From Sideroxyarcus sp045866275 (GTDB lineage Bacteria > Pseudomonadota > Gammaproteobacteria > Burkholderiales > Gallionellaceae), in NCBI GenBank assembly GCA_045866275.1, contig BAAFRX010000001.1, positions 173,306 through 237,305 on the forward strand: a stretch of DNA of 64,000 nucleotides. Direction: 5' to 3'. The notes under the pieces are model-generated. The model had not been told where the DNA came from. It did no database searches and saw nothing but the letters and a program-made list of their open reading frames with translations. A program made the translations under genes and the position numbers. Shown in pieces: positions 41,947 through 50,753 of this stretch. Each line of letters begins with the position of its first letter. Within the stretch, counting starts at the first letter, position 1.

Positions 41947-42711
41947 TTGAATAAACCTAATCCTTTGGAAAACATCCGCGTGGTGCTCAGCCACACCACC
42001 CATCCGGGCAACATCGGCGCGGCGGCGCGGGCGATGAAGACCATGGGGCTGCGCCGGCTGTATCTCGTCAATCCGCGTTTTTTCCCCGATGCGCAGGCCA
42101 CGGCGATGGCGGCGGGTGCGGATGACATCCTGGAAAGTGCGGTGGTGTGCGCCTCAATCGATGAGGCCTTGCACGGCGTGGTCTTCACGGTGGCGATGAC
42201 GGCGCGCCTGCGCGACATTGCCATCGAAGTCAAACCGCCGCGTGAAGCGATGCCGCAGGTGCTGCTGGAGGCGGTCGCGCATCCGGTCGCATTGTTGTTC
42301 GGCACCGAGATGTCCGGCCTGACCAACGCGGAGGTGGGGCGCGCGCATCTGGGGGTGAACATTCCCGCCAATCCGGACTTTTCCTCGCTCAACCTGGCCG
42401 CCGCGGTGCAGGTGATGGCTTATGAGTTGAATGTCGCGCGGCAGGCTTGTGTGCCGTCCATGCGCGCAGTCGAGCCTGCGCCGCACGAGCGGGTGGAAGG
42501 CCTGTACGCGCATCTGGAAAAGACACTGCACGAGATCGGCTTTTTCACCACGCAGAACCCGGCGCGGATGATGCAGCGGATGCGCCGCCTGTTCGCGCGC
42601 GCCCGGCTGGAGGACGAAGAAATCAATATCCTGCGCGGTATCCTGAGCGTGGCGACCGCGTACAATGCGCGCCTGAAAAAACGTTATTCGGAAGAGCATC
42701 CAGATGTTTAA
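41947..42711 (+). CDS. trmJ: tRNA (cytidine/uridine-32-2'-O)-methyltransferase TrmJ
   Basis: 254 aa, probable TTG start. SPOUT methyltransferase: VLSHTTHPGNIGAAARAMKTMGLRRLYLVNP (motif 1), ALLFGTEMSGLTNAEV (motif 2, knot), and NPDFSSLNLAAAVQVMAYEL (motif 3). It 2'-O-methylates position 32 of several tRNAs. No clear ribosome-binding site precedes the TTG and no other start is near. The end overlaps cysE by 8 bp. The trmJ-cysE-iscR order is common in betaproteobacteria. Confidence 0.93.
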   Translation: MNKPNPLENIRVVLSHTTHPGNIGAAARAMKTMGLRRLYLVNPRFFPDAQATAMAAGADDILESAVVCASIDEALHGVVFTVAMTARLRDIAIEVKPPREAMPQVLLEAVAHPVALLFGTEMSGLTNAEVGRAHLGVNIPANPDFSSLNLAAAVQVMAYELNVARQACVPSMRAVEPAPHERVEGLYAHLEKTLHEIGFFTTQNPARMMQRMRRLFARARLEDEEINILRGILSVATAYNARLKKRYSEEHPDV

Positions 42712-43432
42712 AAATATCCGCGAGGACATCGCCAGCGTATTCGACCGCGACCCGGCGGCGCGCACCACGTTCGAGGTGCTCACCTGCTATCCGGGGTTGC
42801 ATGCGCGGATCGCGCACCGCCTGACGAACAAGTTGTGGCGCGCCGGTCTCAAATGGCTGGCGCGTTTCATCTCACACCTCGCGCGCTGGTTCACCGGGAT
42901 CGAGATCCATCCGGGGGCGACCATCGGGCGGCGTTTCTTCATCGATCACGGCATGGGCGTGGTGATCGGCGAGACCGCCGAGATCGGCGACGACGTGACG
43001 CTGTACCACGGGGTGACGCTGGGCGGTACCTCATGGCAGGAGGGCAAACGCCATCCAACCCTGGGCAACGGCGTGGTGGTGGGGGCGGGCGCCAAGATTC
43101 TGGGCCCGATCCATATCGGGGACGGCGCGAAGATCGGCTCCAACGCGGTGGTGGTCAAGGATGTGCCGGCGGGGGCGACCGCCGCCGGCATCCCGGCACG
43201 GGTGTTGGACGATGCGAAAAAATCCCCCGGTTTCAATGCCTACGGTCTCGGCAGCGACCAGAACGATCCGGTGGCGAAAGCCTTGCACGGCCTGATCGGA
43301 CACAGCGTGTCGGTCGATCAGCGTATCGAGCACATCCTGCAGCAACTCGAAAAGATGGGGGTGCGCCTCGAAGACGAGCAGGCGACTGCGGATAAATTCG
43401 ATCCAAACTACCTGAACAAGATAGTTGACTAA
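42704..43432 (+). CDS. cysE: Serine O-acetyltransferase
   Basis: 242 aa. It makes O-acetylserine for cysteine synthesis, a sulfur source for the isc genes downstream. The left-handed beta-helix hexapeptide repeats are IEIHPGATIGRRFFIDHGMGVVIGETAEIGDDVTLYHGVTLGG, with the catalytic His/Asp in DHGMG, and the C-terminal GSNAVVVKDVPAGATAAGIPA. The start lies inside the trmJ 3' end. The iscR promoter overlaps its stop codon. Confidence 0.95.
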   Translation: MFKNIREDIASVFDRDPAARTTFEVLTCYPGLHARIAHRLTNKLWRAGLKWLARFISHLARWFTGIEIHPGATIGRRFFIDHGMGVVIGETAEIGDDVTLYHGVTLGGTSWQEGKRHPTLGNGVVVGAGAKILGPIHIGDGAKIGSNAVVVKDVPAGATAAGIPARVLDDAKKSPGFNAYGLGSDQNDPVAKALHGLIGHSVSVDQRIEHILQQLEKMGVRLEDEQATADKFDPNYLNKIVD

Positions 43433-43445
43433 AAAAATCGGGTAT
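43421..43445. promoter_or_regulatory. iscR: Candidate IscR type 1 binding site
   Basis: The sequence reads ATAGTTGACTAAAAAAATCG followed by GGTAT. Compared with the E. coli type 1 consensus (ATASYYGACT..YAGTCRRSTAT, as I remember it) it agrees at about 23 of 25 positions. It covers the -35 of the iscR promoter, the position for repression by [2Fe-2S]-IscR. Confidence 0.75.
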
Positions 43446-43453
43446 CCTATGAT
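43425..43453 (+). promoter_or_regulatory. Sigma70 promoter of the isc operon
   Basis: TTGACT at 43425-43430, 17-bp spacer, TATGAT at 43448-43453. The -35 lies at the very end of cysE. The leader to iscR is about 70 nt. Confidence 0.8.
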
Positions 43454-43528
43454 TCGTCGCAGCCCGGTCAGCGCAAGGCGCGTTTCCGGCAGAAGCCAAG
43501 GCTTCCAATTTTATCGAGGGGTATAGCG

Positions 43529-44002
43529 ATGCGACTGACGACTAAAGGCAGGTTTGCGGTAACGGCGATGGTGGACTTGACCCAGCGCGGAGGGAAGGGG
43601 CCGATCACACTGGCGGCCATCAGCGAGCGGCAGAAAATCTCCCTTTCCTATCTGGAGCAATTGTTCGCCAAGCTGCGCAAGAACAATATCGTGGCCAGCG
43701 TGCGCGGTCCGGGCGGCGGGTATTGTCTGTCACGGCCGGCCAGCAAGATTTCGATCGCGGAGATCGTGCTGGCGGTGGACGAGCCGCTGGATGCCACCAA
43801 CTGCGGGCGCACCGGCACGTGCATGGACGGCAAACCCTGTTCGACGCATGAATTGTGGATGGAATTGAGCGACCGCATTTACGAATATCTGCATCAGGTG
43901 AGTTTGCAGCAGGTGGCCGACGGGCATGTGAAGTCCGAGCCGTCCCGCACCGCCGCCATCGTCATGGCGCCACGGACAGTCGGCGCACCCCTTGCGGCTT
44001 AA
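43529..44002 (+). CDS. iscR: Fe-S cluster-sensing transcription regulator IscR
   Basis: 157 aa Rrf2-family repressor. The winged helix opens MRLTTKGRFAVTAMVDL. Cluster ligands are three Cys in a C-x5-C-x5-C pattern with His two residues later (NCGRTGTCMDGKPCSTH), the IscR arrangement. VRGPGGGYCLSRP is the wing. It represses isc when loaded with [2Fe-2S]. It is the first gene of iscRSUA-hscBA-fdx-iscX. Confidence 0.96.
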   Translation: MRLTTKGRFAVTAMVDLTQRGGKGPITLAAISERQKISLSYLEQLFAKLRKNNIVASVRGPGGGYCLSRPASKISIAEIVLAVDEPLDATNCGRTGTCMDGKPCSTHELWMELSDRIYEYLHQVSLQQVADGHVKSEPSRTAAIVMAPRTVGAPLAA

Positions 44003-44014
44003 GGAAAACAGAAA

Positions 44015-45235
44015 ATGGCAAAGCAAATGAAACTTCCGATCTATATGGACTATTCCGCGACCACCCCGGTGGATCCGCGCGTGGCAGCGGCGATGATTCC
44101 GTACCTGACCGAGAAATTCGGCAATCCGGCTTCGCGCTCCCACGCCTACGGCTGGGAAGCAGAAGCGGCGGTGGAGCATGCCCGCGAACAGGTCGCGGCG
44201 CTGGTGAACGCCGATCCAAAAGAAATCGTGTGGACCTCCGGCGCGACCGAGTCCAACAATCTGGCGCTCAAGGGCGCGGCCAATTTCTACGCGAGCAAGG
44301 GCAAACACATCATCACCGTGCAGACCGAGCACAAGGCCGTGCTCGACACCGTGCGCGAGCTCGAACGCCAGGGGTTCAGCGCGACCTATCTGGCGCCGGA
44401 AGCGAACGGACTGATCGACCTGGACAAGCTCAGGGACGCCATCCGCCCTGATACTGTGCTGGTGTCGGTGATGTATGTGAACAACGAGATCGGCGTGATT
44501 CAGGACATCCCCGCCATCGGTGAGCTGTGTCGTGAGAAAGGCGTGCTGTTGCATGTCGATGCGGCGCAGGCGACCGGCAAGGTGGTGATCGACCTGCAAA
44601 AACTCAAAGTTGATCTGATGAGTTTTTCCGCGCACAAGACTTACGGCCCCAAGGGCATCGGCGCGCTGTATGTGCGGCGCAAACCGCGCGTGCGTCTGGA
44701 AGCGCAGATGCACGGCGGCGGGCATGAGCGCGGCTTCCGTTCCGGCACGCTGCCGACGCACCAGATCGTGGGCATGGGCGAGGCGTTCCATCTCGCCAAG
44801 GAAGAAATGGCGACCGAGAACGAGCGCATCCGCATGCTGCGCGACCGTCTGTGGGCCGGGCTGTCGAGCATGGAGGAGGTGTATCTCAACGGCGACATGG
44901 AGCGCCGCGTGCCGCACAACCTGAACGTGAGTTTCAATTTTGTCGAGGGCGAATCGCTGATCATGGCGGTGAAGGACATCGCGGTGTCCAGCGGATCGGC
45001 CTGTACCTCGGCCAGTCTGGAACCGTCCTATGTGCTGCGCGCCCTGGGGCGCAACGACGAACTGGCACACAGTTCGATCCGCTTCACCGTCGGTCGTTTC
45101 ACCACCGTCGAGGAGGTGGATTACGCCATCGCGCTGCTGCACGACAAGATCGGCAAGCTGCGCGAGTTGTCTCCGCTGTGGGACATGTTCAAGGAAGGCG
45201 TTGATTTGAATTCCGTGCAGTGGGCGGCGCACTAA
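44015..45235 (+). CDS. iscS: Cysteine desulfurase IscS
   Basis: 406 aa. A PLP enzyme that takes sulfur from cysteine for Fe-S clusters and tRNA thiolation. PLP Lys is in SFSAHKTYGPKGIG; the persulfide Cys loop is SSGSACTSASLEPSYVL; the N-terminal YMDYSATTPVDPRV is typical. It works with IscU, CyaY and MnmA in this window. Start follows a clear AAGGA. Confidence 0.97.
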   Translation: MAKQMKLPIYMDYSATTPVDPRVAAAMIPYLTEKFGNPASRSHAYGWEAEAAVEHAREQVAALVNADPKEIVWTSGATESNNLALKGAANFYASKGKHIITVQTEHKAVLDTVRELERQGFSATYLAPEANGLIDLDKLRDAIRPDTVLVSVMYVNNEIGVIQDIPAIGELCREKGVLLHVDAAQATGKVVIDLQKLKVDLMSFSAHKTYGPKGIGALYVRRKPRVRLEAQMHGGGHERGFRSGTLPTHQIVGMGEAFHLAKEEMATENERIRMLRDRLWAGLSSMEEVYLNGDMERRVPHNLNVSFNFVEGESLIMAVKDIAVSSGSACTSASLEPSYVLRALGRNDELAHSSIRFTVGRFTTVEEVDYAIALLHDKIGKLRELSPLWDMFKEGVDLNSVQWAAH

Positions 45236-45250
45236 CAATAGGAGGATAAA

Positions 45251-45667
45251 ATGGCGTACAGCGAAAAAGTACTGGATCACTACGAACATCCGCGCAACGT
45301 GGGTTCGATGAACAAGGATGACGCGTTCGTCGGCACCGGCATGGTGGGTGCGCCGGCCTGCGGCGACGTGATGAAGCTGCAGATCAAGGTCGGCAAGGAC
45401 GGCATTATCGAGGACGCGAAGTTCAAGACCTACGGCTGCGGTTCGGCCATCGCCTCCAGTTCGCTGGTGACCGAGTGGGTCAAGGGCAAGACGGTGGATC
45501 AGGCGCTGGCGATCAAGAACACGCACATCGCCGAGGAACTGGCGCTGCCGCCGGTGAAGATCCACTGCTCGATCCTCGCGGAAGATGCGATTAAGGCGGC
45601 GGTGGCGGATTACAAGTCAAAGCACGGCGGAACAGTGGAGACTGCCGCCTGCAACGCGAACAAATAG
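45251..45667 (+). CDS. iscU: Fe-S cluster scaffold IscU
   Basis: 138 aa. Cluster ligands appear in VGAPACGDVMKLQI, TYGCGSAIASSS and KIHCSILAEDAI. The LPPVK motif recognised by HscA is present (ALPPVKIHC). It builds [2Fe-2S] clusters with IscS sulfur. The AGGAGG ribosome-binding site is strong. The C-terminus is about 10 residues longer than in E. coli (KHGGTVETAACNANK). Confidence 0.97.
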   Translation: MAYSEKVLDHYEHPRNVGSMNKDDAFVGTGMVGAPACGDVMKLQIKVGKDGIIEDAKFKTYGCGSAIASSSLVTEWVKGKTVDQALAIKNTHIAEELALPPVKIHCSILAEDAIKAAVADYKSKHGGTVETAACNANK

Positions 45668-45679
45668 GAGACAACGGCA

Positions 45680-46003
45680 ATGGGCATTACGCTAACCGAG
45701 AACGCGGCAAAACATGTGCAGAATTTCATGGCCAAGCGAGGCAAGGGAGTCGGTCTGCGCCTGGGCGTGCGCACCAGCGGCTGTTCCGGCATGGCGTACA
45801 AGCTGGAGTTTGCCGACGAGGTGGCGGACGACGAGCTGGAATTCACCAGCCACGGCGTCACGTTGCTGGTCGATCAGCAAAGTCTGCCTTACCTCGATGG
45901 CATGGAACTCGATTTCACGCGCGAAGGGCTGAACGAGGGGTTTAAGTTCAACAATCCCAACGTCAAGGACACCTGCGGTTGCGGCGAAAGTTTCAAGGTT
46001 TGA
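45680..46003 (+). CDS. iscA: A-type Fe-S carrier IscA
   Basis: 107 aa. The three conserved cysteines of A-type carriers are in RTSGCSGMAYKLEFADE and in the C-terminal DTCGCGESF. It binds iron or transfers clusters to apoproteins. It lies 12 bp after iscU, in the normal isc order. Confidence 0.96.
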   Translation: MGITLTENAAKHVQNFMAKRGKGVGLRLGVRTSGCSGMAYKLEFADEVADDELEFTSHGVTLLVDQQSLPYLDGMELDFTREGLNEGFKFNNPNVKDTCGCGESFKV

Positions 46004-46040
46004 TGAGTCCGGAATTGCGCGGACGAACAAGGACTCTGGC

Positions 46041-46583
46041 ATGAATATTGGCGCTGCCGATCTGCAGCAGGATTTTTACTCGCTCTTCAATCTTCCCCGC
46101 CGCTTCCAACTCGACAGCGCAGCGCTCGATCAGCGCTACCGCGAATTACAAACCCGGGTTCACCCGGACAAATTCGCCCACCTCTCCGATACCGAGCGCC
46201 GCCTTTCCGTGCAGTGGGCAACCCGCGTGAATGAGGCTTACCAGATCCTGCGTTCACCTCTGGCGCGCGGGCGTTATCTGTTGTCGCTGCATGGGGTGGA
46301 TACGCAGGAAGAAACGAACACGGCGATGCCGGTCGATTTCCTGATGCAACAGATGGAATTGCACGAAGCACTGGAAGCGGCGCTGCAAAGCAAGGACATG
46401 GCGGCGCTGGACGCGCTGGAAGCGCAGGTGAAACAGACGATCCAGGCGCTGCAACAGCAGCTCGCGTTGGCGCTGGATGAACAACGGGATGATGCGGCCG
46501 CCGCCGGTCTTGTGCGTAAACTGAAATTTATGGAAAAGATCGCGGAAGAGATAGCTGCCGCATTCGACGAACTGGATTCCTGA
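46041..46583 (+). CDS. hscB: Co-chaperone HscB (J-domain)
   Basis: 180 aa. The N-terminal J domain has DFYSLFNLPRRF and the HPD motif in RVHPDKFAHLSD. The C-terminal helical domain binds IscU. It stimulates HscA ATPase and delivers IscU. It is separated from hscA by 2 bp. Confidence 0.95.
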   Translation: MNIGAADLQQDFYSLFNLPRRFQLDSAALDQRYRELQTRVHPDKFAHLSDTERRLSVQWATRVNEAYQILRSPLARGRYLLSLHGVDTQEETNTAMPVDFLMQQMELHEALEAALQSKDMAALDALEAQVKQTIQALQQQLALALDEQRDDAAAAGLVRKLKFMEKIAEEIAAAFDELDS

Positions 46584-46585
46584 TC

Positions 46586-48451
46586 ATGGCATTGCTGCAA
46601 ATTTCCGAGCCCGGCCTTTCGGCTGCCCCGCACCAACACCGCCTCGCCGTCGGCATTGATCTGGGCACTACCAATTCGCTGGTGGCCACGGTGCGCAACG
46701 GCATCAGCGTGGTGCTGAACGACGAGAGTGGTGCAGCCTTGCTGCCGTCGGTCGTGCGCTACTGCGCGGACGGTTCCGTGGCGGTGGGCGCGGCGGCGCA
46801 GGCCGCGCAAAATGGCGATCCGCAGAACACCATCGTGTCGGTCAAGCGCTTCATGGGGCGCGGACTGAAAGACATCGGCGATGCGGTGGACATGCCGTAT
46901 CGCTTCATTGATGCGCCCGGCATGGTGCAATTGCGCACGGTCGCCGGGGTGAAAAGCCCGGTCGAAGTGTCGGCCGAAATCCTCAAGGTGCTGCGCGACC
47001 GCGCCGAACGCTCGCTCGGCGGCGCACTGGTCGGCGCAGTCATCACGGTGCCGGCCTATTTTGACGATGCGCAGCGGCAGGCGACCAAGGATGCCGCGCG
47101 CCTGGCCGGGCTCAACGTGCTGCGCCTGCTGAATGAACCGACCGCCGCCGCCATCGCCTACGGGCTGGATAATGCCTCCGAAGGGGTGTATGCGGTGTAT
47201 GACCTGGGCGGCGGCACGTTTGATATTTCCATTTTGCGCCTGTCCCGGGGGGTGTTCGAAGTGCTGGCGACCAACGGCGATTCCGCCCTGGGGGGTGATG
47301 ACTTCGACCAGCGTATCTATTGCTGGATTCTGGAGAAGGCCGGGTTGTCGCAGTTGGGCACGAATGACACGCGCCTGTTGTTGACGCATGCGCGTGCCGC
47401 CAAGGAGCAGTTGACCGACAACGCGCAGACCCGGATTACCGCCGTATTGAGCAGGGGCGAGCTGGTGGATGTGATGCTGACGCGCGAAGAATTTTATGTG
47501 ATGACGCAAAACCTGCTGGCGCGCACCCTGCAGCCCACGCGGCGTGCCTTGCGCGACGCTGGGTTGGGCGTGGCGGACATCAAAGGGGTGGTCATGGTCG
47601 GCGGCTCGACGCGCATGCCGCAGGTGCAGCGTGCGGTCGCCGAGTTTTTCCGGCAGATCCCGCTGACCAATCTCGATCCGGATAAGGTGGTGGCGCTGGG
47701 GGCGGCGATCCAGGCCAATGTGCTGGCGGGCAACCGCGGCGCGGATGACTGGCTGTTGCTGGATGTGATCCCGCTCAGTCTGGGCATCGAGACGATGGGC
47801 GGGCTGGTGGAAAAGATCATGCCGCGCAACAGCACGATCCCCAGCGCGCGCGCGCAGGAGTTCACCACCTACAAAGACGGGCAGACGGCGATGAGCATCC
47901 ACGTGGTGCAGGGCGAGCGCGAACTGGTGAGCGATTGCCGTTCGCTAGCCAAGTTCGAGTTGCGCGGCATCCCGCCGATGGTGGCGGGCTCGGCCCGGAT
48001 CCGCGTCACGTTCCAGGTGGATGCCGACGGTTTGCTTAGCGTGTCGGCGCGCGAGACGAACAGTGGCGTGGAAGCGGCGGTGACGGTCAAGCCCGCCTAC
48101 GGTTTGCAAGAGGACGACATCACGCGCATGTTGCAGGACGGCAACCGGCATGCGCGCGATGACATGCTGGCGCGCGCGTTGCGCGAACAGCAGACGGAGG
48201 CGCGGCAATTGCTCGACGCGGTGGATAATGCGCTGGCGCAGGATGGCGGCTTGCTGGACGAACCGGCAATCAGGCAGATTCGAAAATGCATGGAGAATTT
48301 GCGCGCCGTGTTGGATGGCGGCGACCATAATGCCCTCAAGCGCGGCATCGAGGCACTGAATCAGATCACGGTCAGCTTTGCCCAGAAGCGCATGGATCAA
48401 AGCGTATCGCGCGCATTGAAGGGACACAAAATGTCCGAACTGGAGAATTGA
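46586..48451 (+). CDS. hscA: Hsp70-type chaperone HscA
   Basis: 621 aa, normal. The ATPase domain has GIDLGTTNSLVATVR, VPAYFDDAQRQATKDAARLAG and YDLGGGTFDISILRLSRGVFEVLATNGD; the substrate domain begins after LLDVIPLSLGIETMGGL. It binds the LPPVK of IscU and drives cluster transfer. There are no anomalies. Confidence 0.96.
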   Translation: MALLQISEPGLSAAPHQHRLAVGIDLGTTNSLVATVRNGISVVLNDESGAALLPSVVRYCADGSVAVGAAAQAAQNGDPQNTIVSVKRFMGRGLKDIGDAVDMPYRFIDAPGMVQLRTVAGVKSPVEVSAEILKVLRDRAERSLGGALVGAVITVPAYFDDAQRQATKDAARLAGLNVLRLLNEPTAAAIAYGLDNASEGVYAVYDLGGGTFDISILRLSRGVFEVLATNGDSALGGDDFDQRIYCWILEKAGLSQLGTNDTRLLLTHARAAKEQLTDNAQTRITAVLSRGELVDVMLTREEFYVMTQNLLARTLQPTRRALRDAGLGVADIKGVVMVGGSTRMPQVQRAVAEFFRQIPLTNLDPDKVVALGAAIQANVLAGNRGADDWLLLDVIPLSLGIETMGGLVEKIMPRNSTIPSARAQEFTTYKDGQTAMSIHVVQGERELVSDCRSLAKFELRGIPPMVAGSARIRVTFQVDADGLLSVSARETNSGVEAAVTVKPAYGLQEDDITRMLQDGNRHARDDMLARALREQQTEARQLLDAVDNALAQDGGLLDEPAIRQIRKCMENLRAVLDGGDHNALKRGIEALNQITVSFAQKRMDQSVSRALKGHKMSELEN

Positions 48452-48452
48452 A

Positions 48453-48797
48453 GTGACACAGATAATTGTTCTGCCGCACGAGGAACTGTGCCCCAAGGGC
48501 GCACTGTTCGAGGAGCAACCGGGCAAATCGATCTGCGATGCCCTGCTCGATCACGGCATCGAGATCGAGCATGCCTGCGAAAAATCCTGCGCCTGCACCA
48601 CCTGCCACGTGATTGTGCGTGAGGGCTTCGACAGTCTGGCCGAAGCGACGGAGCTGGAAGAAGACATGCTGGACAAGGCGTGGGGGCTGGAAGCCAATTC
48701 ACGCCTGAGTTGCCAGGCGCTGGTTGGCACGCAGGACCTGGTGGTTGAAATCCCTAAATATTCGATCAACATGGCGAAGGAAGGGCATTCGAAATGA
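48453..48797 (+). CDS. fdx: [2Fe-2S] ferredoxin, ISC type
   Basis: 114 aa, GTG start. Cluster ligands are HACEKSCACTTCHVIV (C-x5-C-x2-C) and the later RLSCQAL. It donates electrons for Fe-S assembly on IscU. The gene overlaps iscX by 4 bp. The start lies 2 nt after the hscA stop. Confidence 0.95.
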   Translation: MTQIIVLPHEELCPKGALFEEQPGKSICDALLDHGIEIEHACEKSCACTTCHVIVREGFDSLAEATELEEDMLDKAWGLEANSRLSCQALVGTQDLVVEIPKYSINMAKEGHSK

Positions 48798-48988
48798 AAT
48801 GGAAAGATGTGCGCGACATCGCGATCGCCTTGCTTGAAAAACATCCCGAGGTCGATCCGCTGACCGTGAACTTCGTGGACCTGCACAACTACGTGGTGGA
48901 TCTCGACGGGTTTGACGATGACCACAGCCACGGCGGCGAGAAAGTGCTGGAAGCGATTCAGGCGACCTGGATCGAAGAGGCCGAGTGA
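48794..48988 (+). CDS. iscX: Fe-S assembly protein IscX (YfhJ)
   Basis: 64 aa. It is acidic, with MKWKDVRDIAIALLEKHPEVDPLTVNFVDLH and VLEAIQATWIEEAE, the full IscX pattern. It competes with CyaY for IscS and adjusts its rate. It ends 1 bp before dsbB. Confidence 0.95.
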   Translation: MKWKDVRDIAIALLEKHPEVDPLTVNFVDLHNYVVDLDGFDDDHSHGGEKVLEAIQATWIEEAE

Positions 48989-48989
48989 C

Positions 48990-49514
48990 ATGCTGCAAAG
49001 ACTGCACGCGCTTTCCAATCGCCGGCGCTATATGAGCGGTGCCCTGGCGGTGGGCGGATTGTTTTCCGCCGCCTTGTATCTGCAATACGTTTTGCGCGAA
49101 GAGCCGTGCCCGCTGTGCATGTTGCAGCGCGTCATCTTCATTGTCATGGGCCTCCTGTTTCTGCTGGCCGCCATGCAAAACCCCGGACGGATCGGCAGCC
49201 GCATCTACTCGGCTCTGATTGCACTGTTCGCGCTGGGCGGCGTGGCGACCGCCGCGCGCCACATCTGGCTGCAACACCTGCCCAAGGATCAGGTGCCCGC
49301 CTGCGGACCGGGGCTGGATTACCTGCTGCAGAATTTTCCGCTGGCCGAAGTGTGGCAGGAACTCATGCACGGCTCCGGCGAATGTGCGGAGAAAGGCTGG
49401 ACCTTCCTCACCCTCGGCATCCCCGAGTGGTCGCTGATCTGGTATGTAATCCTGGGGCTCTGGGCGATACTCATCGCCGTAAGGCCGCCTGGCGCTACAA
49501 CGCAATCCGACTGA
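48990..49514 (+). CDS. dsbB: Disulfide bond formation protein DsbB
   Basis: 174 aa inner-membrane protein with four helices that passes electrons from DsbA to quinones. The first Cys pair is CPLCMLQR; the second pair is in the periplasmic loop, VPACGPG and GSGECAE. The start at 48990 gives the normal N-terminus. Adjacent to the isc operon and possibly co-transcribed with it, although the functions are unrelated. Confidence 0.93.
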   Translation: MLQRLHALSNRRRYMSGALAVGGLFSAALYLQYVLREEPCPLCMLQRVIFIVMGLLFLLAAMQNPGRIGSRIYSALIALFALGGVATAARHIWLQHLPKDQVPACGPGLDYLLQNFPLAEVWQELMHGSGECAEKGWTFLTLGIPEWSLIWYVILGLWAILIAVRPPGATTQSD

Positions 49515-49805
49515 AGACCTCCCGCGCTGGCATGTTCCGGTCAGTTGCGGCCATACCCATTCTTCGAAGTTCCCTTGTATCAGCGTGAACTTCGCGTGGC
49601 GATACGTTCGCGCCTTGCCCTGCGAAAAATCATCCCGGTCGCATTCGTGAAATAAGTCCGACAGGCTGCCAGGCTTGAATCCAAGACCCTATCGAAGGGG
49701 GGCTGGGATTGAAACAGGTGTAAGCCCTTTGCGGTTTCCTGCGACAGATGCAGTACCCTTACGTGAGGGGATGAATAAAACTCTTTAGGGCCACGGAGGA
49801 TAAAC
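49515..49805. other. 291-bp intergenic region between dsbB and the DUF3014 gene
   Basis: No open frame with recognisable similarity. GAACTTCGCGTGGCGATACG at 49589-49608 weakly resembles the REP-E core, so it may hold a decayed copy. CACGGAGGATAAAC at the end is the ribosome-binding site of the next gene. Confidence 0.4.
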
Positions 49806-50606
49806 ATGAGCAAGAAAATTGTGGTTGCATTGGTTGCCATGGTTTTATTCGCAATAGGTTTGGTATTTTATCTGTGGCAACAATCCGTTCAACACGAACC
49901 TAAACCCGTTCAAACGACTCCTGTGCCACCGCAGGCGGTGAACCCAGCACCCGAAATCCCTGCCGCACCCGCGCCAACGCCAGTTTCTGTACTCCCCCCC
50001 ATATCCATGGTGCAGAGTGACCGTTTCATCGTCGAAGCATTGACCGCCATCTTGAACAATCAATCGCTGATGCAGTTGGTTCAACCCGAACGCCTCATTC
50101 ACAATATTGTGGTCACAGTGGACAACCTGCCGCAGCAGCGTGTGCCGGCCAAGATGATGCCGTTGTCTGCCCCGGTGGGGACGTTTCTCGTTACAGGTGA
50201 AGCAGGCAACTTGCGCATGAGCCCAAAAAATGCCGAACGCTACTCCCCTTATGTGAAATTTGCGGAGGCGATTGATGCCCGCAAGCTGGTCGCGCTGTAT
50301 GTCCGTCTTTACCCACTGTTTCAGCGCTCTTACCAGGAGTTGGGCTATCCAAACGGAAATTTCAATGATCGCCTGCTGGAGACGTTGGATGATCTGCTCG
50401 ACACGCCGCGCATCAAAGGCCCACTCACGCTGGTGCAACCGAAATTTTTCTACCAGTATGCCGACCCTGATCTGGAAAACCGCTCGATTGGCCAGAAGAT
50501 CATGTTGCGTTTGGGCGATAAGAATATGGACCGAATGAAAACCTGGTTGCTCGACATAAAGCAGGAACTGGGCCGACACGAAGACGCATTGGGCGGTGGC
50601 AGATGA
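49806..50606 (+). CDS. DUF3014 domain protein, single-pass membrane-anchored
   Basis: 266 aa. An N-terminal membrane anchor (about residues 5-24) is followed by a Pro/Ala-rich linker (25-65) and the DUF3014 domain (70-260), with FIVEALTAILNNQSL, IVVTVDNLPQQRVPAKMMP and KIMLRLGDKNMDRMKTWLL. The function is unknown; a periplasmic, envelope-related role is plausible from the topology. It has its own strong GGAGG ribosome-binding site and lies upstream of the arn genes with a 147-bp gap. Confidence 0.75.
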   Translation: MSKKIVVALVAMVLFAIGLVFYLWQQSVQHEPKPVQTTPVPPQAVNPAPEIPAAPAPTPVSVLPPISMVQSDRFIVEALTAILNNQSLMQLVQPERLIHNIVVTVDNLPQQRVPAKMMPLSAPVGTFLVTGEAGNLRMSPKNAERYSPYVKFAEAIDARKLVALYVRLYPLFQRSYQELGYPNGNFNDRLLETLDDLLDTPRIKGPLTLVQPKFFYQYADPDLENRSIGQKIMLRLGDKNMDRMKTWLLDIKQELGRHEDALGGGR

Positions 50607-50753
50607 GTGTTGCTGCTGGACGCGTGCGGAAGGGTTAATTGCCGCACGGCTCGCAAGCTGACGGGGGGCAAGCGCGCCCCGTTTGAGACCCTGCGGTGCT
50701 GTGCGGGTTTTGCATTTCGTAATTGGGCCGCGCTGCGTTAGAATGCCGCCGCT

